DNA of 60,018 nucleotides, taken from the NCBI RefSeq assembly GCF_021474405.1, contig NZ_JAKEIO010000032.1, positions 1 through 60,018 on the forward strand. Reading direction: 5' to 3'. Made by a program: the position numbers and the translations under genes. Under the pieces are notes generated by a model that saw only the letters and a program-made list of their open reading frames with translations, was not told the origin of the DNA and did no database searches. This document shows, one piece after another, positions 33,298-44,170 of the stretch (the first letter of the stretch is position 1; every line of letters starts with the position of its first letter). Source of the DNA: [Streptosporangium] indianense (GTDB lineage Bacteria > Actinomycetota > Actinomycetes > Streptomycetales > Streptomycetaceae).

Positions 33298-34419
33298 GTG
33301 ACCGCGTCCACCGCCCCGGCCGGAAAGGGATCGCACCGCCAGAACCAGGTCGATCCCCTCGCCCCGCTGCGCACACCGGACGACCCGCCCTGGGACGTCT
33401 ACCTCACGGGCACCGTGTTCCTGGACATCATCTTCACCGGCCTCGACTCCGCCCCGGTGCGCGGGACGGAGTCGTGGGCGCGCGGCATGGGGTCGAGCCC
33501 CGGCGGCGTCGCCAACATGGCGACGGCCCTGGCCCGCCTCGGGCTGCGCACGTCCCTCGCTGCGGCCTTCGGCGACGACCACTACGGCGACTACTGCTGG
33601 GACGCCCTGGAGCACGGCGAGGGCATCGACCTCTCCTCGTCGCGCACGGTGCCCGGCTGGCACTCCCCGGTGACCGTCTCCATGGCCTACGAGGGCGAGC
33701 GCACGATGGTCTCGCACGGCCACGAGCCGCCCCCCGAGGAGCCGGCCCCGGAGTGCCCGCCCCGTGCGCGTGCCGCCGTCGCCTCCCTCGCACCCGGCGT
33801 GAGTGCCCCCTGGATCGCCGAGGCCGCGAGCAACGGCACCCGGGTCTTCGGCGACGTGGGCTGGGACGACACCGGCGCGTGGGACCTGGCCGGTCTGCCC
33901 GACCTGCGGCACTGCGAGGCGTTCCTGCCCAACGCCGAGGAGGCCATGCGGTACACGGGCGCGGACTGCCCCAGGGCGGCGGCGCACGCCCTCACCGAGT
34001 ACGTGCCGCTCGCGGTGGTCACCCTCGGGGCCGACGGGGCCTACGCGGTGGACCGGCGGACGGGGGAGACGGCGGAGGTGCCGGCCATCGCCGTCGAGGC
34101 GCTCGACCCGACCGGGGCCGGTGACGTGTTCGTCGCCGGGTTCGTCGCCGGGACCCTGGCGGACTGGCCGCTCGCGGACCGGCTGGCCTTCGCCGGGCTG
34201 ACGGCGGCGCTGTCGGTGCAGGAGTTCGGGGGGTCGCTGTCGGCGCCGGGGTGGTCGGAGATCGCGGCGTGGTGGCGGAAGGTGCAGTCGGTGGAGGGGC
34301 AGTCGCCTGCGGCGCTGGAGCGGTACGGGTTCCTGGCCGGGCTGGTGTCGGAGGAGTGGGTGCGGCCCTGGCCGTTGCGGCGTGCCGTCCCCACGATCGG
34401 TTTCCGGCGCTCGGCCTGA
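33298..34419 (+). CDS. PfkB-family carbohydrate kinase
   Basis: A 373-residue ribokinase-fold sugar kinase. G-S-S-P-G-G-V-A-N-M-A-T-A-L-A-R-L-G (PfkB signature 1), D-P-T-G-A-G-D-V-F-V-A-G-F (signature 2 with the catalytic Asp and anion hole). The N-terminal ~30 residues and the Trp-rich tail are extensions. GTG 33298 has AGGGAG 6 nt upstream. Substrate unknown; the adjacent sugar acid dehydratase hints at a sugar acid or related sugar. A strong hairpin follows. Confidence 0.9.
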   Translation: MTASTAPAGKGSHRQNQVDPLAPLRTPDDPPWDVYLTGTVFLDIIFTGLDSAPVRGTESWARGMGSSPGGVANMATALARLGLRTSLAAAFGDDHYGDYCWDALEHGEGIDLSSSRTVPGWHSPVTVSMAYEGERTMVSHGHEPPPEEPAPECPPRARAAVASLAPGVSAPWIAEAASNGTRVFGDVGWDDTGAWDLAGLPDLRHCEAFLPNAEEAMRYTGADCPRAAAHALTEYVPLAVVTLGADGAYAVDRRTGETAEVPAIAVEALDPTGAGDVFVAGFVAGTLADWPLADRLAFAGLTAALSVQEFGGSLSAPGWSEIAAWWRKVQSVEGQSPAALERYGFLAGLVSEEWVRPWPLRRAVPTIGFRRSA

Positions 34420-34431
34420 CCTCCCGGCCCA

Positions 34432-34451
34432 CCAGGGGGCTTCGCCCCTGG
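34432..34451 (+). terminator. Terminator of the PfkB gene
   Basis: CCAGGGG-GCTTCG-CCCCTGG, a 7-bp perfect stem 13 nt after the stop. Confidence 0.75.
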
Positions 34452-34486
34452 CCCCCGGCCTGTGCACACCCACCGCCCCGTAGCCG

Positions 34487-34542
34487 TCGGCCGGGAAGTG
34501 CCCTCGCCTCCGGGCACTCGGCCGAGAAGTCCCGTCGCCTCC
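34487..34542 (+). repeat. Imperfect ~25-bp direct repeat upstream of phoH
   Basis: TCGGCCGGGAAGTGCCCTCG (34487) and TCGGCCGAGAAGTCCCGTCG (34518) are two related copies 31 nt apart, both followed by CCTCC. They lie upstream of phoH and may be a regulator site or a slippage remnant. TACCCT (34594-34599) could be the phoH -10. Confidence 0.35.
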
Positions 34543-34669
34543 CGTTTCCCGCCCCACCGCCAAAACCTCTACGGCGTTGTCACTCCCCCGTCGTACCCTG
34601 GGAATCGCGAGGCCGCCCTCAGCTGTGCGGCCGTGACGAGGAGGAACCGCAGGCCTTAAGCGCCGGCCC

Positions 34670-35737
<1,068 letters not shown>

Positions 35738-35751
35738 ACAAGCACAACACC

Positions 35752-36249
35752 ATGTCGATCGACGTCAACAACGAGTCCGGTACCGAGGTCGACGAGCAGG
35801 CGATCCTCGACATCGCCCGCTACGCGCTCGCCAGGATGCGCATCCACCCGCTCTCCGAGCTCTCGGTGATCGTCGTGGACGCCGACGCCATGGAGCAGCT
35901 CCACATCCAATGGATGGACCTCCCCGGCCCGACGGATGTCATGTCCTTCCCCATGGACGAGCTGCGTCCGCCGTCCAAGGACGACGACGAGCCGCCGCAG
36001 GGCCTGCTGGGCGACATCGTGCTGTGCCCCGAGGTCGCCGAGAAGCAGGGCAAGGACGCGGAGACGCAGCACACCATGGACGAGGAGCTCCAGTTGCTCA
36101 CCGTCCACGGCGTGCTGCACCTGCTGGGCTACGACCACGAGGAACCGGACGAGAAGGCCGAGATGTTCGGCCTCCAGGCGGCCATCGTGGACGGCTGGCG
36201 CGCGGAGCGGGGCCTGACCGGCCCGTCCCCGGCGCCGACGGTCTCGTAA
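35752..36249 (+). CDS. ybeY: Endoribonuclease YbeY
   Basis: A 165-residue YbeY with the zinc motif [11 protein letters not shown] and [11 protein letters not shown]. It acts in 16S rRNA 3'-end maturation and ribosome quality control. Between phoH and the CBS-domain gene in an apparent operon (gaps of 14 and 9 nt). Confidence 0.97.
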   Translation: MSIDVNNESGTEVDEQAILDIARYALARMRIHPLSELSVIVVDADAMEQLHIQWMDLPGPTDVMSFPMDELRPPSKDDDEPPQGLLGDIVLCPEVAEKQGKDAETQHTMDEELQLLTVHGVLHLLGYDHEEPDEKAEMFGLQAAIVDGWRAERGLTGPSPAPTVS

Positions 36250-36258
36250 CGCCCGCCG

Positions 36259-37563
36259 ATGAGTCCGCAACTCGCCCTGGGCGCCATCGCCCTGGTCGTC
36301 GTGGCCTGGCTCGCCGCCTGCGCGGAGGCGGGCCTCGCGCGCGTCTCCAGCTTCCGCGCCGAGGAGGCCGTGCGCTCCGGCCGCCGCGGCAGCGCCAAGC
36401 TCTCCCAGGTCGCCGCCGACCCGACCCGCTATCTGAACGTGGCGCTGCTGGTCCGCGTCGCCAGCGAGATGGCCGCCGCCGCGCTGATCACCTACGGCTG
36501 CCTGAAGGAGTTCGACGGCACCACCGAGGCCCTCCTGGTCGCCATCGCGGTCATGGTCCTCGTGTCGTACGTCGCCGTCGGTGTCTCCCCGCGCACCATC
36601 GGCCGCCAGCACCCGCTGAACACCGCGACGGTCTCCGCGTACATCCTGGTGCCCCTGGCCCGGATCATGGGCCCGATCCCGTCCCTGCTCATCCTCATCG
36701 GCAACGCGCTCACCCCCGGCAAGGGCTTCCGGCGCGGCCCCTTCGCCTCCGAGGCGGAGCTGCGCGCCCTCGTCGACCTCGCCGAGAAGGAGTCCCTCAT
36801 CGAGGACGAGGAGCGCCGCATGGTGCACTCCGTGTTCGAGCTGGGCGACACCCTGGTCCGCGAGGTCATGGTCCCGCGCACGGACCTGGTGGTGATCGAG
36901 CGCTTCAAGTCCATCCGCCAGGCCCTCACCCTCGCCCTGCGCTCCGGCTTCTCGCGCATTCCTGTCACCGGCGAGAGCGAGGACGACATCGTCGGCATCG
37001 TGTATCTGAAGGACCTGGTCCGCAAGACGCACATCAGCCGCGACGCCGAGGCCGAGCAGGTGTCCACGGCGATGCGCCCGGCGTTCTTCGTGCCCGACAC
37101 CAAGAACGCGGGCGACCTGCTGCGCGAGATGCAGAAGGAACGCAACCACGTCGCCGTCGTCATCGACGAGTACGGCGGCACGGCCGGCATCGTCACCATC
37201 GAGGACATCCTCGAGGAGATCGTCGGCGAGATCACCGACGAGTACGACCGTGAACTGCCGCCCGTCGAGGAGCTCGGCGAGGACCGCTTCCGGGTCACGG
37301 CCCGCCTCGACATCAGCGACCTGGGCGAGCTGTACGGCCTGGAGGAGTTCGACGACGAGGACGTCGAGACGGTCGGCGGGCTGCTGGCCAAGGCCCTGGG
37401 GCGCGTCCCGATCGCGGGCGCCTCCTCGGTCGTGGACCTGCCCGACGGCCGGGAGCTGCGCCTGACCGCGGAGGCCGCGGCCGGCCGCCGGAACAAGATC
37501 GTGACGGTGCTGGCGGAGCCGGTGGCCCCGGCGGACCCGGACGAGGAGGAGAAGCCGGAGTGA
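36259..37563 (+). CDS. CNNM/CorC-type CBS-domain membrane protein
   Basis: A 434-residue protein: DUF21 transmembrane domain (~4 hydrophobic segments in the first 150 residues), two CBS domains (F-E-L-G-D-T-L-V-R-E-V-M-V-P-R-T-D and V-I-D-E-Y-G-G-T-A-G-I-V-T-I-E-D), and a C-terminal transporter-associated domain. Family members act in Mg2+/cation homeostasis; old name hemolysin C. Its stop overlaps the next GTG (GTGA). Confidence 0.92.
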   Translation: MSPQLALGAIALVVVAWLAACAEAGLARVSSFRAEEAVRSGRRGSAKLSQVAADPTRYLNVALLVRVASEMAAAALITYGCLKEFDGTTEALLVAIAVMVLVSYVAVGVSPRTIGRQHPLNTATVSAYILVPLARIMGPIPSLLILIGNALTPGKGFRRGPFASEAELRALVDLAEKESLIEDEERRMVHSVFELGDTLVREVMVPRTDLVVIERFKSIRQALTLALRSGFSRIPVTGESEDDIVGIVYLKDLVRKTHISRDAEAEQVSTAMRPAFFVPDTKNAGDLLREMQKERNHVAVVIDEYGGTAGIVTIEDILEEIVGEITDEYDRELPPVEELGEDRFRVTARLDISDLGELYGLEEFDDEDVETVGGLLAKALGRVPIAGASSVVDLPDGRELRLTAEAAAGRRNKIVTVLAEPVAPADPDEEEKPE

Positions 37564-37919
37564 CCCCGCAGGAGCTGCGCGCGTTCTGCCTGTCCTTCAA
37601 CGCGGCGGTGGAGGACTTCCCGTTCAGCCCGGAGATCTCGGTCTTCAAGGTGATGGGGAAGCTTTTCGCCCTCTCGTTCCTCGACGCGCGCCCTCTGACG
37701 GTCAACCTCAAGTGCGACCCCGACGAGGCCGTCCGCCTCCGCGGCGAGCACGAGGGCCTCATCGTCCCCGGCTGGCACATGAACAAGCGCCACTGGAACA
37801 CGGTGACGGTGGACGGCGGGCTCCCCGACCGGCTGGTCCGGGAGCTCATCGAGGACTCGTACGACCTGGTCGTCGCGGGCCTGCCCCGGGCGGACCGCCT
37901 GCGCCTCGACCGCCCCTGA
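37560..37919 (+). CDS. MmcQ/YjbR family protein
   Basis: A 119-residue DNA-binding-fold protein of the YjbR family: F-P-F-S-P-E-I-S-V-F-K-V-M-G-K-L-F-A-L near the N-terminus, L-K-C-D-P-D-E-A in the middle and H-W-N-T-V-T-V-D-G-G-L-P-D at the C-terminus. Molecular function not established. Translationally coupled to the CBS protein by GTGA. Confidence 0.88.
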   Translation: MTPQELRAFCLSFNAAVEDFPFSPEISVFKVMGKLFALSFLDARPLTVNLKCDPDEAVRLRGEHEGLIVPGWHMNKRHWNTVTVDGGLPDRLVRELIEDSYDLVVAGLPRADRLRLDRP

Positions 37920-37927
37920 CGCTTCCG

Positions 37928-37933
37928 TATGCT
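37928..37933 (+). promoter_or_regulatory. -10 box of the cytidine-deaminase-like gene (leaderless)
   Basis: TATGCT ends 6 nt before ATG 37940. Confidence 0.5.
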
Positions 37934-37939
37934 CGGATC

Positions 37940-38293
37940 ATGACCGACAGCAGCGCGCTCGACCCCGAGGACCGCAAGATCGTCACCCTGGCCCGTTCCG
38001 CACGGGCCCGCAACGGCGTGCCCGAGGGCGCGGCCGTACGCGACGAGACCGGACGCACCTATGTCGCGGCCACCGTGGCCCTCGACTCCCTGAAGCTCAC
38101 CGCCTTGCAGACGGCGGTGGCGATGGCGGTGGCCTCGGGCGCGACGTCCCTGGAGGCCGCGGCGGTCGTCACGGAGGCGGAGACCGCGTCCGACGCGGAC
38201 CGGGCGGCCGTACGCGACCTCGGCGGCGCCCAGACACCGGTGCTCGTGGCGGGGCCCGACGGAACGGTCCGTACCACCGTCACCGCCGGCTGA
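37940..38293 (+). CDS. Degenerate cytidine deaminase-fold protein
   Basis: A 117-residue protein whose pattern follows bacterial cytidine deaminase (D-R-K-I-V-T-L-A-R-S-A-R-A-R-N-G-V-P-E-G-A-A-V-R-D; A-A-T-V-A-L-D-S-L-K-L-T-A-L-Q-T-A-V-A-M-A-V-A-S-G). The zinc-binding C-A-E is replaced by T-A-L-Q and there is no P-C-X2-C, so it contains no cysteine and cannot be a normal deaminase. It may be a regulatory or structural relative. It lies in the conserved block phoH...era. Confidence 0.75.
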   Translation: MTDSSALDPEDRKIVTLARSARARNGVPEGAAVRDETGRTYVAATVALDSLKLTALQTAVAMAVASGATSLEAAAVVTEAETASDADRAAVRDLGGAQTPVLVAGPDGTVRTTVTAG

Positions 38294-38362
38294 ACTGCGC
38301 TGCGACCGCAGGTCATCAGGCCAGTTTTCAACCTTGCCGCCGTCTGCCCCACGCGCATCAAT

Positions 38363-38429
38363 GGAACCGCACGTTCCGACGGACCGTCAGGTTCGGCTCT
38401 CGGCAGTGTGCCCGCACGCACCTGCCGAG
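38363..38429 (+). other. Inverted repeats in the leader of the secreted-protein gene
   Basis: GGAAC-cgcac-GTTCC (38363-38377) and CTCGGCAG...CTGCCGAG (38399-38406 with 38422-38429) could form hairpins in the 5' leader or be operator sites. Confidence 0.4.
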
Positions 38430-38463
38430 CGGTCCCCCCACATGGAAAGGGAGCCGGAATCCC

Positions 38464-38937
38464 ATGAGATGCAAGCGAATCGGAGCAGGTGCGGCACTGG
38501 CGGCCGGGGCCCTCGCGGTCACCGGGCTCGCCTTCGCCCCGGCGGCTCTCGCCGTCACCCCCCAGACGGCGACGATCACCGCGGACTGCGGCGGCTTCGG
38601 CAGCGGCGAGGCCACGCTCACCGCCACGCAGGAGGGCACCGCCGCCGCCCTCACCCTCAAGTCCGCGATCACGGCGCCCGTCGCGCTGGGAGAGGACTCG
38701 ATCGCGTCCACCCTCACCCTGGTGAAGAGCGGCGGCGGCACCGTCGACTTCACCGGCACGAAGAACCCGGCGATGGCCGCCGGTGCCCCCGTCGAGGTCG
38801 GTCCCCTCAGCGGCACCGTGACCTCCGGCGACAGCCTGGAGGCCTTCGGCGGCTCGCTGAGGATGACCGTCTTCGGCATCACCATCACCTGCACGGCGAC
38901 CGGGCCGCAGTCACCAGGCCCGTTCGTTTTCGACTGA
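38464..38937 (+). CDS. Small secreted protein, function unknown
   Basis: A 157-residue Sec-exported protein: M-R-C-K-R-I-G then a hydrophobic Ala/Leu/Gly core and an A-L-A-V cleavage site near residue 31. The mature part is beta-rich with repeated T-x-T strands and two cysteines (A-D-C-G-G near the start, I-T-C-T-A near the end) likely to form a disulfide, as in actinomycete surface proteins of immunoglobulin-like fold. AAAGGGAG lies upstream. Confidence 0.78.
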   Translation: MRCKRIGAGAALAAGALAVTGLAFAPAALAVTPQTATITADCGGFGSGEATLTATQEGTAAALTLKSAITAPVALGEDSIASTLTLVKSGGGTVDFTGTKNPAMAAGAPVEVGPLSGTVTSGDSLEAFGGSLRMTVFGITITCTATGPQSPGPFVFD

Positions 38938-38947
38938 GAACGACCGC

Positions 38948-40643
<1,696 letters not shown>

Positions 40644-40663
40644 TCAGAGATTCACCGGCCTGC

Positions 40664-40701
40664 GTTTCCGGTTGCGTACGGGTGTGTTTCCGTGACGTTT
40701 C
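40664..40701 (-). promoter_or_regulatory. GlnR box array upstream of amtB-glnK
   Basis: On the reverse strand GAAAC-N6-GAAAC-N6-GTACG-N6-GAAAC, i.e. four half-sites at exactly 11-bp steps (plus-strand starts 40664, 40675, 40686, 40697), with further GTTTC at 40713. This is the arrangement of the actinomycete GlnR box (gTnAc-N6-GaAAc repeats), predicting activation under nitrogen limitation. Confidence 0.75.
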
Positions 40702-40765
40702 GTTGCGTGAGGGTTTCGGGAAGCTCACCACGCCCGGCCGGTGCGGGGCGGCTCCGGGGATCAGG

Positions 40766-40771
40766 GACAAT
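40766..40771 (+). promoter_or_regulatory. -10-like box of era (leaderless arrangement)
   Basis: GACAAT ends 7 nt before ATG 40779, as before hemW and the 1488 gene. Confidence 0.45.
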
Positions 40772-40778
40772 GGGCGCC

Positions 40779-41732
40779 ATGAGCGTTCGTACCCAGTCAT
40801 CCGAAGAGCCGGCCGGAGCTGTCCACAGGGCTGGCTTCGCCTGCTTCGTGGGCCGCCCCAACGCGGGCAAGTCCACCCTCACGAACGCTCTGGTCGGCCA
40901 GAAGGTGGCGATCACGGCGAACCAGCCGCAGACCACGCGGCACACCGTGCGGGGCATCGTGCACCGCCCGGACGCCCAGCTGATCCTGGTCGACACCCCC
41001 GGGCTGCACAAACCGCGCACACTGCTGGGCGAGCGGCTCAACGACGTGGTGCGCACGACCTGGGCCGAGGTCGACGTGATCGGCTTCTGTCTGCCGGCGA
41101 ACGAGAAGCTGGGCCCCGGTGACCGTTTCATCGCGAAGGAACTGGCGTCGATCAAGAAGACGCCCAAGATCGCGATCGTCACGAAGACCGACCTGGTGGA
41201 CGGCAAGACGCTCGCCGAGCAGCTCATCGCGATCGACCAGCTCGGCAGGGAGCTCGGCTTCGAGTGGGCGGAGATCGTCCCGGTGTCGGCGGTCGGCGAC
41301 CAGCAGGTGGGCCTGCTGGCCGACCTGATCGTCCCGCTCCTGCCGGAAGGGCCGGCGCTCTACCCGGACGGGGAGCTCACCGACGAGCCCGAGCAGGTCA
41401 TGATCGCGGAGCTGATCCGCGAGGCCGCGCTGGAGGGCGTGCGCGACGAGCTGCCGCACTCCATCGCCGTCGTCGTCGAGGAGATGCTCCCGCGCGAGGA
41501 CCGCCCCGCCGACAAGCCCCTCCTCGACATCCACGCCTTCGTGTACATCGAGCGCCCCAGCCAGAAGGGCATCATCATCGGCCCCAAGGGCAAGCGCCTG
41601 AAGGAGGTCGGCATCAAGTCCCGCAAGCAGATCGAGGCCCTGCTCGGCACTCCCGTCTTCCTCGACCTGCATGTGAAGGTGGCGAAGGACTGGCAGCGGG
41701 ATCCGCGACAGCTGCGGAAGCTGGGGTTCTGA
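40779..41732 (+). CDS. era: GTPase Era
   Basis: A 317-residue Era: G1 G-R-P-N-A-G-K-S-T, G2 Q-T-T-R, D-T-P-G-L-H, T-K-T-D, and the C-terminal KH domain with G-I-I-I-G-P-K-G-K-R-L-K-E-V-G. It binds 16S rRNA 3' end in 30S assembly. Start ATG 40779 (M-S-V-R-T-Q-S) from the GACAAT box; ATG 40770 is also in frame. Confidence 0.97.
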   Translation: MSVRTQSSEEPAGAVHRAGFACFVGRPNAGKSTLTNALVGQKVAITANQPQTTRHTVRGIVHRPDAQLILVDTPGLHKPRTLLGERLNDVVRTTWAEVDVIGFCLPANEKLGPGDRFIAKELASIKKTPKIAIVTKTDLVDGKTLAEQLIAIDQLGRELGFEWAEIVPVSAVGDQQVGLLADLIVPLLPEGPALYPDGELTDEPEQVMIAELIREAALEGVRDELPHSIAVVVEEMLPREDRPADKPLLDIHAFVYIERPSQKGIIIGPKGKRLKEVGIKSRKQIEALLGTPVFLDLHVKVAKDWQRDPRQLRKLGF

Positions 41733-41744
41733 GAAGGGCCCTCG

Positions 41745-42191
41745 CTAGAGGGCCGCGGGGAGGCTTGCCCAGACCGCGTTGCCGCCGGTGAGGGTCGAGC
41801 GGGTGATCCCCCAGGCGTCGGCGATCTCCCGCACGAGCAGCAGGCCGCGGCCGCCCTCGTCGTCGGGGCCGGGGCAGCGGTCGGGGATGCCGCGGCCCGT
41901 GAGGTCGCCGTCGTGTACCTCCAGCCGGAAGCGCGCGTCCGTCATCAGCTGGACACCGCACAGGATCCGTTCGCTCAGCGTGTGCAGCACGGCGTTGGTC
42001 ACCAGCTCGGACACGAGCAGCACCGCGCTCGCGCACACCTCGTCGGGCACGTGCCACGCGTCCAGCCGTGCGCGCATGGCGTGGCGGGCGACTCTGACGC
42101 TGGTCCGCTGCGGTGGCAGCTCCAGCCAGTCGGTGCGGTGCGGGCGTACCGCGTCCAGGAACCGGGGAGTGGGTGTCGTGTGGGGGGACAC
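41745..42191 (-). CDS. Anti-sigma-factor-type ATP-binding protein
   Basis: A 148-residue GHKL ATPase of the RsbW/SpoIIAB type: L-V-S-E-L-V-T-N-A-V-L-H (N box), E-V-H-D-G-D, and G-G-R-G-L-L-L-V-R-E-I-A-D-A-W-G (G2). Such small Streptomyces proteins are possible anti-sigma factors or kinases of anti-anti-sigma factors. GTG 42191 has GGAAGG upstream. The only other RsbW-like domain in the window is in the SpoIIE fusion at 13378. Confidence 0.85.
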   Translation of the reverse strand: MSPHTTPTPRFLDAVRPHRTDWLELPPQRTSVRVARHAMRARLDAWHVPDEVCASAVLLVSELVTNAVLHTLSERILCGVQLMTDARFRLEVHDGDLTGRGIPDRCPGPDDEGGRGLLLVREIADAWGITRSTLTGGNAVWASLPAAL

Positions 42192-42233
42192 GGCGATCGC
42201 CTTCCGTGGGGGGTGGGCGCAATCATGGAAGGG

Positions 42234-42299
42234 ATGAGCGGACAACGGACCGGCCGGGTGGGGGAGTTGCTGATTCCGGAAGCCTGGTCACACAAGTAA
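42234..42299 (+). CDS. Possible 21-residue peptide, divergent from the anti-sigma-type gene
   Basis: M-S-G-Q-R-T-G-R-V-G-E-L-L-I-P-E-A-W-S-H-K then TAA. It has GGAAGGG directly upstream and an AATCAT box 7 nt before the ATG, like the leaderless genes here. It may be a real small protein, the stub of a lost regulator, or chance. Confidence 0.25.
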   Translation: MSGQRTGRVGELLIPEAWSHK

Positions 42300-42400
42300 T
42301 CATGCGCGCAGAGCAGTTCACGCTGCAACCATCTGCCCGATGCGACCTGACGGGCACTCTCCCCCCGGGGACCCGCCCGCGCCCGGCGGCACCGTGGGCG

Positions 42401-43723
42401 TCACGCCGTGGGGTGCTGCGCCTCCAGCAGTTTCCGGTACCAGTGGTAGGACGCCTTCGGGGTCCGCTCCAGGGTGTCGAAGTCGACGTGGACCAGGCCG
42501 AAGCGGCGTGCGTAGCCCTCCGCCCACTCGAAGTTGTCGAGCAGGGACCACACGAAGTAGCCGCGCACGTCGACGCCCGCCTCCACCGCCCGGTGCAGGG
42601 CCCGGACGTGGCCGTCGAGGTAGGCGATGCGGTCCTGGTCGTCGACGTCCGGGTACGAGCAGCCGTTCTCGGTGATGACCACGGGCGGGAGCCGGTCCCC
42701 GTAGCGGTCGCGGAAGGCGGTGAGGAGTTCGGTGAGGCCCTCGGGGACGACCGGCCAGCCGAAGTCCGTGACCGGGCGCCCCTCGATCTCCCGCACGGAG
42801 AAGGGCAGTTCGGCGGGCATGGTGATGCCGCCGAACTCGATTTCCGCCCCCTGCGGAGCGCCCACCCTGGTCGGCGCGTAGTAGTTGATCCCGTACCAGT
42901 CGAGCGGCTCGGCGATCACCTTCAGGTCCGCCTCCACATCCCCCGGCATCAGCTCGCCGATGCCGTCCGGGTAGCGGCCCAGCAGCAGCGGGTCGGCGAA
43001 CAGGCGGTTCAGCAGCAGGTCGTAGAAGTCCGCGGCCTCCACGTCCGCCGTCTCGGCCGACGCCGGCCAGGTCGGGCCGTGCGAGTTGGCGACGCCGATG
43101 TCCGTGGCGCCCGAGGCGCGCAGGGCCCGGGCGGCCAGGCCGTGGGCGAGCAGCTGGTGGTGGGCGGCCGGCAGCGCGTCGAACAGCAGCTGCTTCCCCG
43201 GTGCGTGCACGCCCAGGGCGTGGCCCAGCAGGGTGTGCTCGGCGGGTTCGTTCAGGGTGATCCACTTCGTCACCCGGTCGCCGAGGCGGCCCGCGACCGT
43301 CGACACGTACGCGGCGAAGCGCTCGGCGGTGTCGCGCTCCAGCCAGTCCAGGTCGGTCGGCAGGTCCCAGTGGAACAGAGTCGGCACCGGGCGGATGCCC
43401 GCCGCGCACAGGTCGTCGACCAGCCGGTCGTAGAAGTCCAGACCCTTCTCGGAGCGCACCCGCGGCCACGAGATCGAAAAGCGGTAGGCGTTCACGCCGA
43501 GGCCGGACAGCAGGGCCACGTCCTCGCGGTGTCGGTGGACGTGGTCGCAGGCGACCGCGGCCGTCGAGCCGTCCTTCACCCGTCCCGGTGTGGCCGTGAA
43601 GGCGTCCCAGACGGACGGCTCGCGCTCGTCCGCGCCGCCCTCGATCTGGTGCGCGGAGGTGGACACGCCCCAGAGGAAGCCGGCCGGGAAGCGGGGGATC
43701 GGGTTGCCTGCGTCAGTCGCCAT
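42401..43723 (-). CDS. GH1 family beta-glucosidase
   Basis: A 440-residue glycoside hydrolase family 1 enzyme (F-L-W-G-V-S-T-S-A-H-Q-I-E-G at the start). Acid/base Glu in T-L-N-E-P and nucleophile Glu in V-V-I-T-E-N-G are present, also W-S-L-L-D-N-F-E-W-A-E-G-Y. No signal peptide, so intracellular hydrolysis of imported beta-glucosides such as cellobiose is likely. Start 43723 set by GATGAT 7 nt upstream with TTGACT 18 nt further; no transporter genes adjoin it. Confidence 0.93.
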   Translation of the reverse strand: MATDAGNPIPRFPAGFLWGVSTSAHQIEGGADEREPSVWDAFTATPGRVKDGSTAAVACDHVHRHREDVALLSGLGVNAYRFSISWPRVRSEKGLDFYDRLVDDLCAAGIRPVPTLFHWDLPTDLDWLERDTAERFAAYVSTVAGRLGDRVTKWITLNEPAEHTLLGHALGVHAPGKQLLFDALPAAHHQLLAHGLAARALRASGATDIGVANSHGPTWPASAETADVEAADFYDLLLNRLFADPLLLGRYPDGIGELMPGDVEADLKVIAEPLDWYGINYYAPTRVGAPQGAEIEFGGITMPAELPFSVREIEGRPVTDFGWPVVPEGLTELLTAFRDRYGDRLPPVVITENGCSYPDVDDQDRIAYLDGHVRALHRAVEAGVDVRGYFVWSLLDNFEWAEGYARRFGLVHVDFDTLERTPKASYHWYRKLLEAQHPTA

Positions 43724-43730
43724 GCGCTGG

Positions 43731-43760
43731 ATCATCCGTACCGCCGGTAACGGAAGTCAA
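43731..43760 (-). promoter_or_regulatory. Promoter of the beta-glucosidase gene
   Basis: On the reverse strand TTGACT, 18-nt spacer, then GATGAT ending 7 nt before the ATG at 43721-43723, predicting a leaderless mRNA. Confidence 0.5.
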
Positions 43761-43883
43761 CGCCCGGGCGGGAAGGAGTGGTTGCACCCCTGCTGTCACC
43801 CCTGCCCGCCGCCACCCGCGGTGTGCGTGCGCCCGACGCCACACCTCTTGGACGCACGCCCCCGCCGGCACGCCCCTCGGCGA

Positions 43884-44150
43884 CTACGCCCCTTCCTTCA
43901 GTACCCGGGAGATCAGTTTGCGCTGCTCGTCCGTCAGCCGGGGGTCCGCGCAGTACACGGTCTTCCCGTCCACCGTGAGCTGGTAGGCGAACCCGTCCGG
44001 GACCCCGAGCGGAGGCGTGCTCCGCCCGGCGGCCAGGGCCTGATCGGCCAGGGCGTGCCATTCCGCGGCATCGGGCCGGTCCGCGGTGTCCACCTCGGCG
44101 TACCGCTCGATGCCCGCGAACCCGCCCGTGCGCCTCACCTGAATTCGCAT
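43884..44150 (-). CDS. Emfourin-type inhibitor of protealysin-like proteases
   Basis: An 88-residue protein (M-R-I-Q-V-R-R-T-G-G-F-A-G-I, F-A-Y-Q-L-T-V-D-G-K-T-V-Y-C, L-T-D-E-Q-R-K-L-I-S-R-V-L) matching the emfourin family, small inhibitors encoded next to protealysin-like M4 proteases. Here it lies 20 nt downstream of such a protease on the same strand, so both are likely made together and the inhibitor keeps the protease silent in the cytoplasm. AGGTG precedes the ATG. Confidence 0.8.
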   Translation of the reverse strand: MRIQVRRTGGFAGIERYAEVDTADRPDAAEWHALADQALAAGRSTPPLGVPDGFAYQLTVDGKTVYCADPRLTDEQRKLISRVLKEGA

Positions 44151-44170
44151 GGCACCTGTCTAGTACGGAA

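Noticed and set aside
34487..34669. SigR-type promoter (GGGAAT) upstream of phoH
   Set aside because: GGGAAT is present at 34600 but no GTT follows at the expected spacing.
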